From Alopecurus myosuroides (lineage: Eukaryota; Streptophyta; Magnoliopsida; Poales; Poaceae), in NCBI GenBank assembly GCA_028641055.1, contig CM054061.1:116258019-116322018 (forward strand): 64,000 bases of DNA, given 5' to 3'. The position numbers and the translations under genes were made by a program. This document shows positions 12,882-24,493 of the stretch, piece by piece (positions within the stretch are counted from its first letter, which is position 1; every line of letters starts with the position of its first letter). A model generated the notes under the pieces. That model worked only from the letters and a program-made list of their open reading frames with translations, ran no database searches and was not told the DNA's origin.

Positions 12882-14016
12882 TGATGACCCACAAGTATAG
12901 GGGGTGTATCATAGTACTTTCGATAAATAAGAGTGTCGATCCCAACGAGGAGCACAAGATGTTGACAAACAGGTTGGATAGAGGATTCACTGTAAACACT
13001 AGCAAACGAGTTTTTGGAGGTTTTTGATATAGCAGATAAATAAAGTGCGAGTAAATAAATAACAGTAAATATAATTGCAGCGAGTGGCCCAATCCTTTTG
13101 AGAGCAAAGGACAAGCCGGTTGTTCTACTTATGATTACCAAACGTTCTCGAGGACACATGGGAATTTTGTCAAGTGCTTTCGCTTCATATAGTTGATTAA
13201 TGTTTATTGGTTTGTTAAGTGTTGCGTGGGTGAACCTATGCTAGTGCACCGCCCAACTAGGACTAACACATACTTGTGATTATACCCCTCATAAGCATCC
13301 GCAAATACAAGAAAGTAATTAAGATAAATCTAACCACAACCTTAAAACTTTGGGACCCAACACTCCCTCGTGCATTGGTTTCCTAACGGGGGTTTAGGTT
13401 TTTTTCACTCGGGCAACCACACAATGAGTAGCCCAATACACAATGCATCCTCCTAGGCCCATAAAGGTGAAGTGTCATGTAGTCAACGTTCACATGACAC
13501 CACTAGAAGAATAGCACCACAACTTAAATACCGAACCACGAGATATTACTTCAACATAACTTCACTACTAACATCATGACTTCTCCTATGTCCTCAAGAA
13601 CTAAACGAATTACTCACGAGACATCATATGGATCATAATCAGAGGTGATATAATGGATAATAACAATCTGGTCATAAAGTGCAAATACCGATAAATCTCT
13701 CAAGCATCTACTACTAACAAGTAATCCACACCGGGAGAGAGATCTAGTGGAAAACAATGATAAAGACCCCTAATTGTTACAGCGGGATGAAGGTGGACGA
13801 TGGCGGTGATGGTGCTGGTGATGAGGAGGATGATGATGATGATCCCGATGAAGCCCAAAGTGATGACAATGACGATGGCGGTGATTTCCCTCTCTGGGGA
13901 GGAATTTCCCCGGCAGATTTCTCCCTGCCGGAAAGCTTTTCTCTCTCTGGTGTTTTCGGCCCCAAGGCAGCGGCGGAATAATTCTTTGATGATGTTATGG
14001 GGCTTAGGGTTCCTTG
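12882..14016 (-). repeat. Truncated 5' LTR of outer Athila-like element
   Basis: Matches the other two LTRs from the TGATGACCC end through the conserved GGGCTTAGGGTTCC segment at about 14003-14014, then stops. Roughly the last 0.4 kb, including the TGATACGTCC terminus, is absent. Copia coding sequence begins at once, without a TSD. The junction is a deletion breakpoint rather than an insertion end. Confidence 0.85.
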
Positions 14017-15037
14017 AAAGACCATGGGTTTGAAGTTGGGAAAATCGATCCCACTGTTTTCACAAATAGGGTTAAGGGGGAGATTTTCATACGGCAACTT
14101 TACGTGGATGGTATTATCTTTGGCTCAACTAATAAAGCTTTCAATGATGAATTTTCAAAGCTTATGGCTGACAGGTTTGAGATGTCTATGCTGGGAGAGC
14201 TCAAATTATTCCTTGGCTTTGAGATAAAGCAGAATGGCTCGAGAGGACTTCATTTCTCAAGCCAAGTGTATCCAATACATTCTCAAGAGGTTTAACTTTC
14301 AAGATGCTAAAGGGAAGATCACTCCGATACAAACCAAGTGTCATCTCAACCGAAATCTAGATGGTAAATATGTGGGTAAAAACTTGTATCGTTTTATGAT
14401 TGGTTCTTTGCTTTATCTTTGTGCTTCTAGACCCGATATTGTGTTGAGTGTAGGAGTGTGTGCAAGGTATCAAGCGGATCCTAAGGGAAGCCATTTGATG
14501 GCAGTCCATAGGATCTTTCGGTATTTGGTTCATGGTATCCAAAGGGGGAACAATTTTCTCCCAATGGGTACAGGGACTCAGATTGGGCTGGTAATCAATA
14601 TGATAGGAAATCGACTTCCGGGGCTTTCCAATTCCTTGGTAGGTCCTTGGTGAGTTTCGTTTTTTATGAAGACAGATTGCATATCTCTCTCTACCGCCAA
14701 AGCCGAGTACGTGGTAGCTGCTAGTGCTTGCACTCAGTTGTTCTGGATGAGGAAAAGTCTTAAGGAATATGGTGTCCATTGTGATAAAGTGCCTCTTTTG
14801 TATGACAATGGAAGTGCTATCAAGATTACTTACAACACGGTGCAATATACAAGAACGAAGCATATTGAGATTCATCATCACTTCATTAGAGATCATGTTA
14901 TCCGTGGAGATATTGAGCTAGCATATGTTCCTACTAAGGATCAACTTGCCGACATTTTCACGAAGCCCCTTGATGATACAAGATTCATGTTCTTAGGGAA
15001 TGAGATAAATATCATAGATTCAAGGAGTTTGACTTGA
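14017..15037 (+). pseudogene. pol: Copia reverse transcriptase/RNase H, C-terminal part
   Basis: The fragment starts inside RT just before the active site: KIDPTVF, then QLYVDGIIFGS where family members have YVDD, so the second catalytic Asp is replaced by Gly. It goes on through MIGSLLYLCASRPDIVLSVG, and RNase H with SLSTAKAEYVVAA, VPLLYDNGSAIKI, TKHIEIHHHFI and DQLADIFTKPL. Frameshifts occur near 14240 and again around 14540-14690, so three open pieces (14014-14295, 14234-14653, 14666-15037) are needed. The normal end of the polyprotein seems to be reached. Neither RT nor RNase H would work. Confidence 0.88.
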
Positions 15038-16189
15038 GTATCTTGCATACACACCTATAGTTGACTATGTGACTGGGTTTAGGAGTAGTAATGGACATAG
15101 GGGGAGTGTTGTACTAATACATTGAACTCTCCCTGCCCCCATTATGCCCAATATAAAAAAATCACTTATATCTCCATTTTCAATTGATGAATTGTGAGCT
15201 AAAATGTTGAGAATTGGCCATGCACCCAAGATGCATCTTCGCGGTGGCATACCATACTCTCTTACATGGTGGGCTAGGCCACCAACTTGTTCTCCTTGAA
15301 GAGTTGGTTCTTGTTTGGATCTTATTTGGATTCATAGCATATCCTTTGTTTCGTTTGTATTAATGGAAAACACACCCCAATTTGGCTTTTTATTTGTTTG
15401 GTTATTTCAAAATTTGGGTGTGAAGCACCATCTCAGTTTGGAAATTCTATCCCGAGCCTTTCTCTCCTTGAAAACCACTTTGTATTCCATTTGCATGCTC
15501 ATTTCCTTGAAACAAGAGGAAGAAACAGGGTGCCCAGGTACTACCGGGCAGCGACCGGGACTACTTCATGTGTAAGTTGAAGCAGAATTTTTCTGCGCAA
15601 ACTTGCACATCTGGTACTGTCGGACGAAGCCAGTACTACTGGGCCAAGCAGTATCTACCTAAATCCCTAGGCGAGGCGGTGTGGAGGCTTATTCCCCACC
15701 TCCACGAACTCCTCCCAAAACTTCCGCCCTCTTTCTCCCTCCTCCAGCCAGCCCCTTGCTCGACCGGAATCTGCCGTTCCCGACCTAGATTTGTTCTTTG
15801 TGGGACTCTTCCCCACCTCGATCTCCTCCATGGCCTCCGGTATTTATATCTTTCTTTCTCTCTTTGGTTCTCTATTTTTGAACCCTAGGTGCTTTGAGAT
15901 AAATTCTAGGTAGCTCATATTTCGATCGACTAAAAGTTGGATGGATGATTTCTAGATGTCTGGAATCGCATTTTGTTAGCATTCAGTAGTGGTCTTGTTG
16001 AACTGCTCCTCGATTTCGTGCTTGCATTTGGGGCAGAAATCCAGAAATTTGTACGTCTGGTACTACTGCCAGTGCAAATTAGGACCAAAACAATTTGTTT
16101 TCACTTTTCTGTGCTAACTTTCTACTCCATTTTTATTGAGCATGTACACTTACCTTGTTTCCCATACCCTATCCCTCTGATCTTCATAG
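15038..16189 (+). other. Spacer between Copia pol and extra ORF
   Basis: About 1.15 kb with no credible long ORF. A purine run AGGGGGAG at about 15098-15106 follows pol. At 15530-15640 several copies of a GTACTAC(C/T)GG-type motif appear, the same motif that recurs in the LTR pieces of this element. A pyrimidine-rich stretch with an ATG near 15830 precedes a T-rich segment ending in TTCATAG at about 16182-16190, which resembles an intron and its 3' splice site. Sireviruses normally have such a spacer here. Confidence 0.55.
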
Positions 16190-16231
16190 GTAGTTGTGGT
16201 GGTGGTTCGGGAAAGGAACCGATTATGTATA

Positions 16232-17885
16232 TGAAGGGAATGTGCCCGAGAGGCAATAATAAAGTGGTTATTATATTATTCCTTGTTTATGATAAATGTT
16301 TATTTCTCATGCTAGAATTGTATCAACCGGAAACATTCATACATGTGTGTTTAATAAACAAATTAATGGTTCCTAGTAAAGCCTCTCTTTTAACTAGCTC
16401 GTTGATTAATAGATGATCAAGGTTTCCTGATCATGAACATTGGATGTTGTTAATAACGGGGTCATGTCATTGGTAGAATGATGTGATGAACATAGACCCA
16501 ATATCAAGATAACAATACGATCAAGTCATTTAGTTTATATTGTTATATCTTGCGTACGAAGTAACTTATTCCTTAGACCATGGGATCATGCCAATCACTA
16601 GTACCGGAAGGGTGCTTTGATGTCATCAAACGTCACACCGTAACACGGGTGACTATAAAGGTGTCGTTAGGTATTCGGAAAGTATTAGTTCAGGATCATG
16701 GCTCAAGAGTGGGGTTTGTCAATCCAAAATAACGGAGAGATATACTCTGGGCCCTCTCGGTTATATCACATCGACACCGCTTGCAAGCACGTGATATGAT
16801 CACAAGGATGTCATATCAAGGAAACGAGAAAAGACTACTTGTCAGGTAACGAGATTGAACAAGGTATGGTTGATACCACTGATCGAATCTCGGACAAGTA
16901 AAATATCGCGAGACAAAGGGAATAGTTCACGACGTTGATGGTTCACACGATCACAAGAGTCATCGTTGAATATATAGGAGTCATCACGGATCTCCAGATC
17001 CCGCTGTTTATTATTGATCAGAGAGGAGTCTCGATCATGTCTATATTATTCGCGAACCGTAGGGCGACACACTGAAGGTTCGATGACGCGTTTGAGAGGA
17101 TACAAAATATCGAAGAATGTTTTGGACAACACCGAAATTGTTTCGGGGAAAATTGAAATAGTTCAAGGGTTTTTTCATCGAATGGTTGTTAATAGAATTA
17201 ACAAATGATTTGAGGTGCTATATGCAAATGTTTGTAAATGGAATTAACAAATATAAATAAAGAAATACAAATGTTTTATTTATTTATTAAAGGAAAACTT
17301 TTGGATTTTCCAAGTGGGAAATAATGGGAGCATGAGTGGGTGTGAGTGGAGCTTCCACTCACATGAATAGGGAAGAGGTGGGGGCACCACCATGGCTGGC
17401 CGCACCCCACCCTTGGGCTGCCTCCCTCTCCCTATAAAAGGAGGGTGAGGGCTCCTCCTCATTCACACACTTTCCCACCTCACTTCCTCTCCACCCTCTG
17501 CTCCATGCCATGGTCTCCAGCTTGGCGAAGCCCTGACCGTGGGATTCTTCACCACAACCATGCCGTCGTGCTGCTGGAGTTCCGAGGGATCCTCTACTTC
17601 CGCCTCCCCGCTGGATCGAGGGAACGGAGGTCGTCATCAACCGTACGTGTGACCGATCACGAAGGTACCGCCGGATTGCGGTGCACATCTTCTCGCTCTC
17701 GGGATTGGTGTGAGTACGACTATGACAACAACGAGATTTGATCTCGTAACGCTTTGTGTCTTCGAGGGTATGTTCTTCTTAAGACTATCTCTATGACCGT
17801 TGCTTTCATCTCCTAGATTAGATCTTGGCCTTCCGGGTGTCTCTCGCGTAGGAATTTTTTTGTTTTCTATGCAACAACCCCTTCA
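16232..17885 (+). repeat. 5' LTR of Angela/BARE-like element
   Basis: A 1654 bp LTR matching 22840-24493 with scattered substitutions. It starts TGAAGGG and ends CCCCTTCA. A TATA box is intact (TATAAAAG, 17433-17440), followed by a CT-rich leader. The ORFs seen here (17359-17741, both strands) occur in the same place in the sister LTR and are LTR sequence, not genes. Confidence 0.9.
17433..17440 (+). promoter_or_regulatory. LTR TATA box
   Basis: TATAAAAG within CCCTATAAAAGGAGG, followed by a CTCCTCCTCATTCACAC leader, as expected for an LTR promoter. The matching site in the 3' LTR (about 24040-24048) reads TAGAAAAG and is probably inactive. Confidence 0.6.
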
Positions 17886-17886
17886 G

Positions 17887-17898
17887 TGGTATCAGAGC
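17887..17898 (+). other. Primer binding site (initiator tRNA-Met type)
   Basis: TGGTATCAGAGC one base after the LTR end, the usual PBS of Copia elements primed by initiator tRNA-Met. Confidence 0.85.
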
Positions 17899-20800
17899 GG
17901 ATCTATGCGTAGATGTTTTGTACGGGTAGAACACATAGGTGTATGTGGGCGTTGATGATCATGTTACTGCCTCCTTGAGTATTTTATGATCTTAGTGGCA
18001 TAGTTGGATGAAGCTGCCCTAGACTAAGTTTATGTGTACTATGTACGCGAGAATTGTCTCACTTGTGGCTGAGGGGGTGTCCGTTTCTCCAACTATAGTT
18101 AAGATCTAATCTATGAAGGGTTGCTAAAAATATGTTTATCAACGTTGTGGTTGATGTTCGTAGGTATGAACGTTTCTATCCTCGAAAGCCCTAAGCCACG
18201 TAAAATATGCCAAAATAAATTAGAGGCGTCTAACTAGTTTTTGCTCGGCATGTGATGTGATATGGTCAATGTTATAAATTTGATTATGAGATGATCTCTT
18301 TTGTAAATTATTGATATACCGGAAGGTATCCATATGGTTGTCTTATTATTGATGGACAATCAAGCTTGGGGTGCCATGGAACTTGGTACCACGCCGGTGG
18401 AATGATGGAGATCATACCATGATGCACATGATGGAGATCAAGTGCTAGAAGGACCATTTCATATCACGTTATCCTTACATGTGATGTGAATCCTTTTTAT
18501 GCATCTTATTTTGCTTAGATAGCGACGGTAGCATTATAAAATGGTCCCTCTCACGTAATATCAAGATAATAATGTGTTCTCCCTTAAGTATGCACCGTTA
18601 AGAAAGTTCGTTGTTTCGAGACACCACGTGATGATCGGGTGTGATAGACTCAACGTTCGCATACAACGGGTGTTTTCAAGCCTAGCATGTACAGACATGG
18701 CCTTGAAACACACAATACTACGGTTCTACTTGACGAGCCTAGCATGTACAGACATGGCCTCGGAACACGTAACCGAAAGGTAAAGCATGAGTCATATGGA
18801 TGATATGATGAACATGTCGATGTTCGCCTTTGAAGCTACATCATCTCATGTGATGATCGGTTTTGGTGTAGTGAATTTGGTTCGTGTAATCACTAAAGAC
18901 GACTAAGAGGGATGTTGTTTTTGAGTGAGAGTTCATGGTATAATTTTGAATTAACTTGAACTTATTTATCATGAACAACCAATCAAAGTGAATTTGCAAA
19001 AATTGTAGTATTCATTGGCATCCACACAACTACCTTACACTTAGATTGTTAATTGAGATATAACTGTTATGATCTGGTAAAAATCATTTAAGATTGGTAC
19101 CGTATTAGTGAAATTTAGAGTCCTATTGTAGATTTTCGGTATTTCCTACCTAGATCCATATGATTAATGATTGATTGATCTAGAGAGCAAATAAATTCCT
19201 ACTTAGAATCCAGAGTCATGGTTGCTTCTGTATTACTTTATCTTCAAAAGAATGTTTTGTTGATCAAGGTGATTTAGGAACTGAAAGAGTTGTTTTCATA
19301 AACAATCAAGTGAAAGATATATTGATATCTAGAAACTTATTGGTAGCAACATGACTGAGTATAGTTTAGCGTGACAATGTATGCTTATACTATTTGAATA
19401 TATGCAATGATTGAAGACACTATGCGTTTGAATATTCCAAGAAATTGGGCGCTAAACAATATCTTCTAAATTCCTTCCTTCGAGCTATAGTAGCTTAATC
19501 ATAAAAATTGTTATGATGGGATGGATTAAAAGTATGGGTAAATATTGTTTACCTTGCTTGGAGATTGCTAAGAGTGGAATTTGGAATAATACTATTAATA
19601 TGGTGATATTAGTAGAACAATCAAACTTAAAGTATGACTCAATGGGTGATAGTATATGACTAACACGCCAAGGAAAAAGTGCTAGTACGACTAGAATTTT
19701 TTGATGTTGAATGATTCTTCTGTAAAGGAAAGGGAATATTGAAAATAGAATTACAAAAAGATATATGGCAGAAAAAGAAGATAACGGGAAAAGTCCAGCT
19801 CAGGAGTATATGCTTGATATACAAGTTATAGATGTATTACTAGTAAACAAAGTAATTTTGGGTATTTTATACCACATTGGTTGGTATGAGTTCTCATACA
19901 AAGCAACACAATGCAAGAAATACAAGGGCCTAAAAGAAACTAGTAATAGATGTGGAATCGATTATGACAAGAACAGAAATAAAGTGTTATTGTGTTCATT
20001 GTCGTATCGAACCAAACATTCAAGATTTATTTTAAGAACTTAATAAGTTGTTATTTTGTTCTGGTCTTTTGTGAGAACAAATCAGATTGTTCAAACTATG
20101 ACCATATTCTATAATTGATGGATATGTTAATGTAAATCATGTTGGTAAAGTAAACATCTATAAGACTAAATGCTAAACGTTGCAATACATAAAATAGTTT
20201 CACTTAAATTGTGACACCACCATTTTACTTCATATTAGAAAGGAAAACATGAAGGAACTCCATATTGATGGACTTCCGGAGTCATTTTGTTTTGAATAAA
20301 TTGACGCTTGTGAGACCTCTTCCAAAAGATGACTAGAATTCCGTTCATAGCCCAAAGTAGAATGGACGACTAATTTAATGGAGACTATACATGTTGATGT
20401 ATGTAGTCCATTATGTATAGTCATGTGTGGTGGATTATTTTTTCCTTCATAAAATTCCGTCGATGATTTGAGTAGATATATGAGCATATCTATTTAAAGA
20501 GAATGGAATTTGACATTGTTTGAATTGGTTCAAATTATTGTTAGTATGAAGTAAAAAATCATTGTGACAAGATAATCAAGTATTTATGATTGGATCATAA
20601 AGGATAAAGTTTGAGTTACAAGTTTCGCAAAACATCTGAGGAGTTGCAGAATTGTTCTACAACTTATACTTCTCGAATACCCCACATTAGTTTGGGGTAT
20701 TCAAGAGACAAAATAAAACCTTGTTGGACATGGTAATATTAATAAAAATGTCATTATAATTTTGTAGTTTATACATTAGTGACAGCCGCTTTTTCACTGA

Positions 20801-22827
20801 AAAGAGCACCATCATGATCCGTTGAAATTGACAACATATAAGACATGGTTTGGGTAATGACCCGAATTGTTCTTTTCTTAAGTTTTGGTATGCATAGCAT
20901 GTGTAAAATGTTTACAACTAAAATGGGATAAATATATGTTTATAAGGTTATGCTAGAGAATACATTGGGTATTTCACCTATCACCGACCAAAGACAAATG
21001 TTGTTTGTCAGAAAGGGTTGATTTCTTGAGAAAGTAGTTCTTGCGAAACAAGTGAGTGGGAGGACAGTACAAAATCAACAAGATTAGAGAATCTTCGTTA
21101 CCATGTCAAGAGTAGCGCAACACTCGAAGTTGTTCCGGGGTTTCCTATTTTGACAAAGTAGAAGACACTACATGTGTTGTAGATACTTCGAACGAGTTTG
21201 CGAACTGAACCACAAAAGTCCTAAAAACTTTGTAAAGGAAGCAACTTATAAAGGACCTGGACCTTATGGTTTAAGATTAATGTGTTGTTTTGACAACAAA
21301 GGACCTGGACCTTATAAAGGAAGCAAATGATGGGCCCTAACTTCGTAAAAATTGACTATGAGTCATTATATCCGCCATAGTATCCTTGTATCAATATCAA
21401 GTATGTGACTTGGTAGTCCTTTCGATAGGCATGATGCCTAACGATAGCAAAAGGGTCTATATAGCGACAAATACATGGATTTTTTCATCCTTTGAAATTT
21501 GTACTTATCGAAAAGTTGTTTTCGACGAAGTTCAAAGAGTTGACTACTACAAGATTTTGATCTTCCGTAGTGATGCTTTAGTCTTTGTGGATAGTTCTAG
21601 CAAAATTTACATATTATGATATGGCAGTTGAATAACAAAACCAACTCTCTTCTCGAGGAAGTTTGATCGAGGATGTGTACTTGACATAGTCTAAGAGTTT
21701 TGTAAAATTCAAAAGGTTGCTAGAAAGGTATGCACACTTCAATGATTGAAGTGAGCATAACGAAGTTGAAATCTTTACCTTAATGAAATTATCAAAAGAG
21801 TTTGATTCCGTCATGAATGATAAAGATACTTGTAAAGTTACAAGAAATTAAGTGGGAGTGCTATGACATATTGCCAATACTTTATGTAGATGACATACGG
21901 TTGAATGGAAAAATATGTATTTTAAATTAACATGGTTAAGATTTTCATATTGATGAAAGGCTTAGAAGATATTGGGCATCGGTATCTATAAGAGATGGAT
22001 TGAAGCGCCTGATATGGTTGAAGCCAAATTACATAGATGCAATATTGATGTAAGTCAATATCAAAATGACAAGAAGGAGTTCTTGTCACATGGAAAATAA
22101 TTGAGCAAGATTCAAGCGTTCAGACACATGATGAGCATCATTGAAATTGAGATTTCTAAGTCATGTTTCCATGCTATGTACACAACCAGATGAGTCCTAT
22201 GCTATAAAATGTTATAGCAGGATAATTCATATGATGATTAGACAACAGTGGGAGAGATCCTTGCGTCATTTTTAGAAATGATAAGTATATGTTTTGCTAT
22301 GTAGTAGTGACAAAATATTAGTTGTAATATTTTACACTAATAGTGCTATCATCTATTCAAATAATTTTATCTCAATTAAAATATGTAATGAAGGGTAGCA
22401 CAATAGGCTGGAAGAAAGTTCCATGCTGGATTTGAAAGAGTTTCAAAATTAAAGTATTGTGACGGATACTACAAAGGCTAAGTATATCATTGTGATTGAT
22501 AACAGATAATAAGAGTATTTTGTGTCAAGGAGTTCTTTATTGAACTTGGTGAATTTCCAAGAATGCTGACACTGTGAAGCTACATTTTTACAATGTTAGT
22601 AACATTGGTTTAAGTTGAGGAATTAAGGTCTCACCGGTTGACCAAATATTTACAAAGCCATCTCATTAGAGAATGAGTAATGTGTGTAGACGCAAAGAGA
22701 ATGCAAATACAATAGAACCTGAGCAGTTCAGATCTTTTTGATGATGTTTACCACATGCGAAGCATGGTAATAACACTGGAACACCATATGTGTTAAGTGC
22801 TTACAGACTAGATTATTGACTCTAGTG
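17899..22827 (+). pseudogene. Decayed Copia interior (gag/pol remnants)
   Basis: Nearly 5 kb with no ORF longer than about 90 codons, though traces of a Copia polyprotein are visible in order. An integrase-like scrap lies near 20390-20460. RT-like wording around 21380-21600 includes a recognisable VQRVDYY, degraded from the conserved GVDYDE region. An LYVDDI motif lies near 21880-21905, and a recognisable end of pol before the PPT. Indels are frequent, so the coding capacity was lost long ago or the copy arose from an already defective template. A 25-base segment is repeated 57 bases apart at about 18679 and 18736. Confidence 0.65.
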
Positions 22828-22839
22828 CAAGTGGGAGAC
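22828..22839 (+). other. Polypurine tract of Angela/BARE-like element
   Basis: GCAAGTGGGAGAC-type purine tract directly before the 3' LTR start at 22840. Almost the same tract precedes the 3' LTR of the second Copia at 33325-33336. Confidence 0.8.
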
Positions 22840-24493
22840 TGAAGGGAATATGCCCGAGAGGCAATAATAAAGTGGTTATTATATTATTCTTTGTTTATGA
22901 TAAATGTTTATTTCTCATGCTAGAATTGTATCAACCGGAAACGTTGATACAAGTGTGTTTAATAAATAAAACAATGTTTCCTAGTAAAGCCTCTCTTTTA
23001 ACTAGCTCATTGATTAATAGATGATCAAGGTTTCCTGATCATGAACATTGGATGTTGTTAATAACGGGGTCATGTCATTGGTAGAATGATGTGATGAACA
23101 TAGAACCAATATCAAGATAACAATACGATCAAGTCATTTAGTTTATATTGTTATATCTTGCGTACGAAGTAACTTATTCCTTAGACCATGAGATCATGCC
23201 AATCACTGGTACCGGAAGGGTGCTTTGATGTCATCAAACGTCACACCGTAACAGGGTGAATATAAAGGTGTCGTTAGGTATTAGGAAAGTATTAGTTGAG
23301 GATCATGGATCAAGAGTGGGATTTGTCCATCCAAAATAACGGAGAGATATACTCTGGGCCCGCTCGGTGATATCACATCGACACCGCTTGAAAGCATGTG
23401 ATATGATCACAAGGATGTCATATCATGGAAAATGAGAAAAGAGTACTTGTCAGGTAAGGAGATTGAACAAGGTATGGTTGATACCAATGATCGAATCTCG
23501 GACAAGTAAAATATCGCAAGACAAAGAGAATAGTTCACAACGTTGATGGTTCACAAGATCACAAGAGTCATTGTTGAATATATAGGAGTCATCACGAATC
23601 TCGAGATCCCGCTGTTGATTATTGATCGGAGAGGAGTCTTGATCATGTCTATCTTATTCGCGAACAGTAGGGTGACACACATAAGGTTCGATGGCGCGTT
23701 TGAGAGGATACGGAATATCGAAGAATGTTTTGGGCAGCACCGAAATTGTTTCGGGGAAAATTGAAATAGTTCAAGGGGTTTTTAGTCGAATGGTTGTTAA
23801 CAGAATTAACAAATGATTCGAGGTGCTATATGCAAATGTTTGTTAATGGAATTAACAAATATAAATAAAGAAATAAAAATGTTTTATTTATTTATTAAAG
23901 GAAAACTTTTGGATTTTCCAAGTGGGAAATAATGGGAGCATGAGTGGGTGTGAGTGGAGCTTCCACTCACATGAAGAGGGAAGAGGTGGGGGCACCACCA
24001 TGGCTGGCCGCACCCCACCCTTGGGCTGCCTCCCTCTCACTAGAAAAGGACGGTGAGGGCTCCTCCTCATTCACACACTTGCCCACCTCACTTCCTCTCC
24101 ACCCGCTGCTCCATTCCATGGTCTCCGGCTTGGCGAAGTCCTGACCGTGGGATTCTTCGCCACCACCACGCCTTCGTGTTGCTGGAGTTCCGAGGGATCC
24201 TCTACTTTCGCCTCCCTGCTGGATCGAGTGAATGGAGGTCGCCATCAACCGTACGTGTGACCGATCACGGAGGCACCGCCGGATTGGGGTGAACATCTTC
24301 TCGCTCTCGGGGTCGGAGTGTGTACGACTACGCCAACAATGAGATTTGATCTCGTAACGCTTTGTGTCTTCGAGGGTATGTTCTTCTTAAGACTCTCTCT
24401 ATGACCGTTGCTTTCATCTCCTAGATTAGATCTTGGCCTTTCGGGTGTCTCTCACATAGGAATTTTTTTGTTTTCTATGCAACGACCCCTTCA
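22840..24493 (+). repeat. 3' LTR of Angela/BARE-like element
   Basis: A 1654 bp copy of the 5' LTR with the same TGAAGGG start and CCCCTTCA end. The TATA box is mutated. It is followed by GTATG, the right TSD copy, and by the resumed extra ORF of the host Sirevirus-like element. Confidence 0.9.

Larger units (their letters stand above)
1..14016 (-). mobile_element. Outer Athila-like Gypsy retrotransposon, partial (5' LTR, gag, PR, start of RT)
   Basis: Minus-strand Ty3/Gypsy element cut by the left window edge. Reading from right to left it has a truncated 5' LTR (14016-12882), a PBS matching the 3' end of plant tRNA-Asp (12870-12854), gag (about 12700-12000), and protease starting near 11700. 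The protease resumes at 1068 after a nested insertion and runs into reverse transcriptase at the edge. The insertion at 1074-11447 is a second copy of the same family, flanked by ATCCC at 1069-1073 and 11448-11452. The LTR lacks its outermost roughly 0.4 kb where it meets Copia sequence near 14016, so this end was lost by deletion. Assignment to the Athila lineage rests on the tRNA-Asp PBS and the LTR termini, and resembles Triticeae Sabrina/WHAM elements; the family name is uncertain. Confidence 0.85.
16232..24493 (+). mobile_element. Angela/BARE-like Copia element with decayed interior
   Basis: Two LTRs of equal length (1654 bp each) at 16232-17885 and 22840-24493 flank about 5 kb. The LTR start TGAAGGGAATATGCCCGAGA and the general LTR style resemble Triticeae Angela/WIS/BARE-1 elements. 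A PBS (17887-17898) and PPT (22828-22839) are in place. The TSD is GTATA on the left (16227-16231) and GTATG on the right (24494-24498), one mismatch. The interior keeps recognisable scraps of Copia integrase and RT but no ORF of useful length. The element interrupts the extra ORF of the surrounding Sirevirus-like element. Confidence 0.88.

Noticed and set aside
17359..17741. ORFs of about 100 codons on both strands, repeated at 23967-24296
   Set aside because: They are inside the two LTRs of one element and carry no domain.
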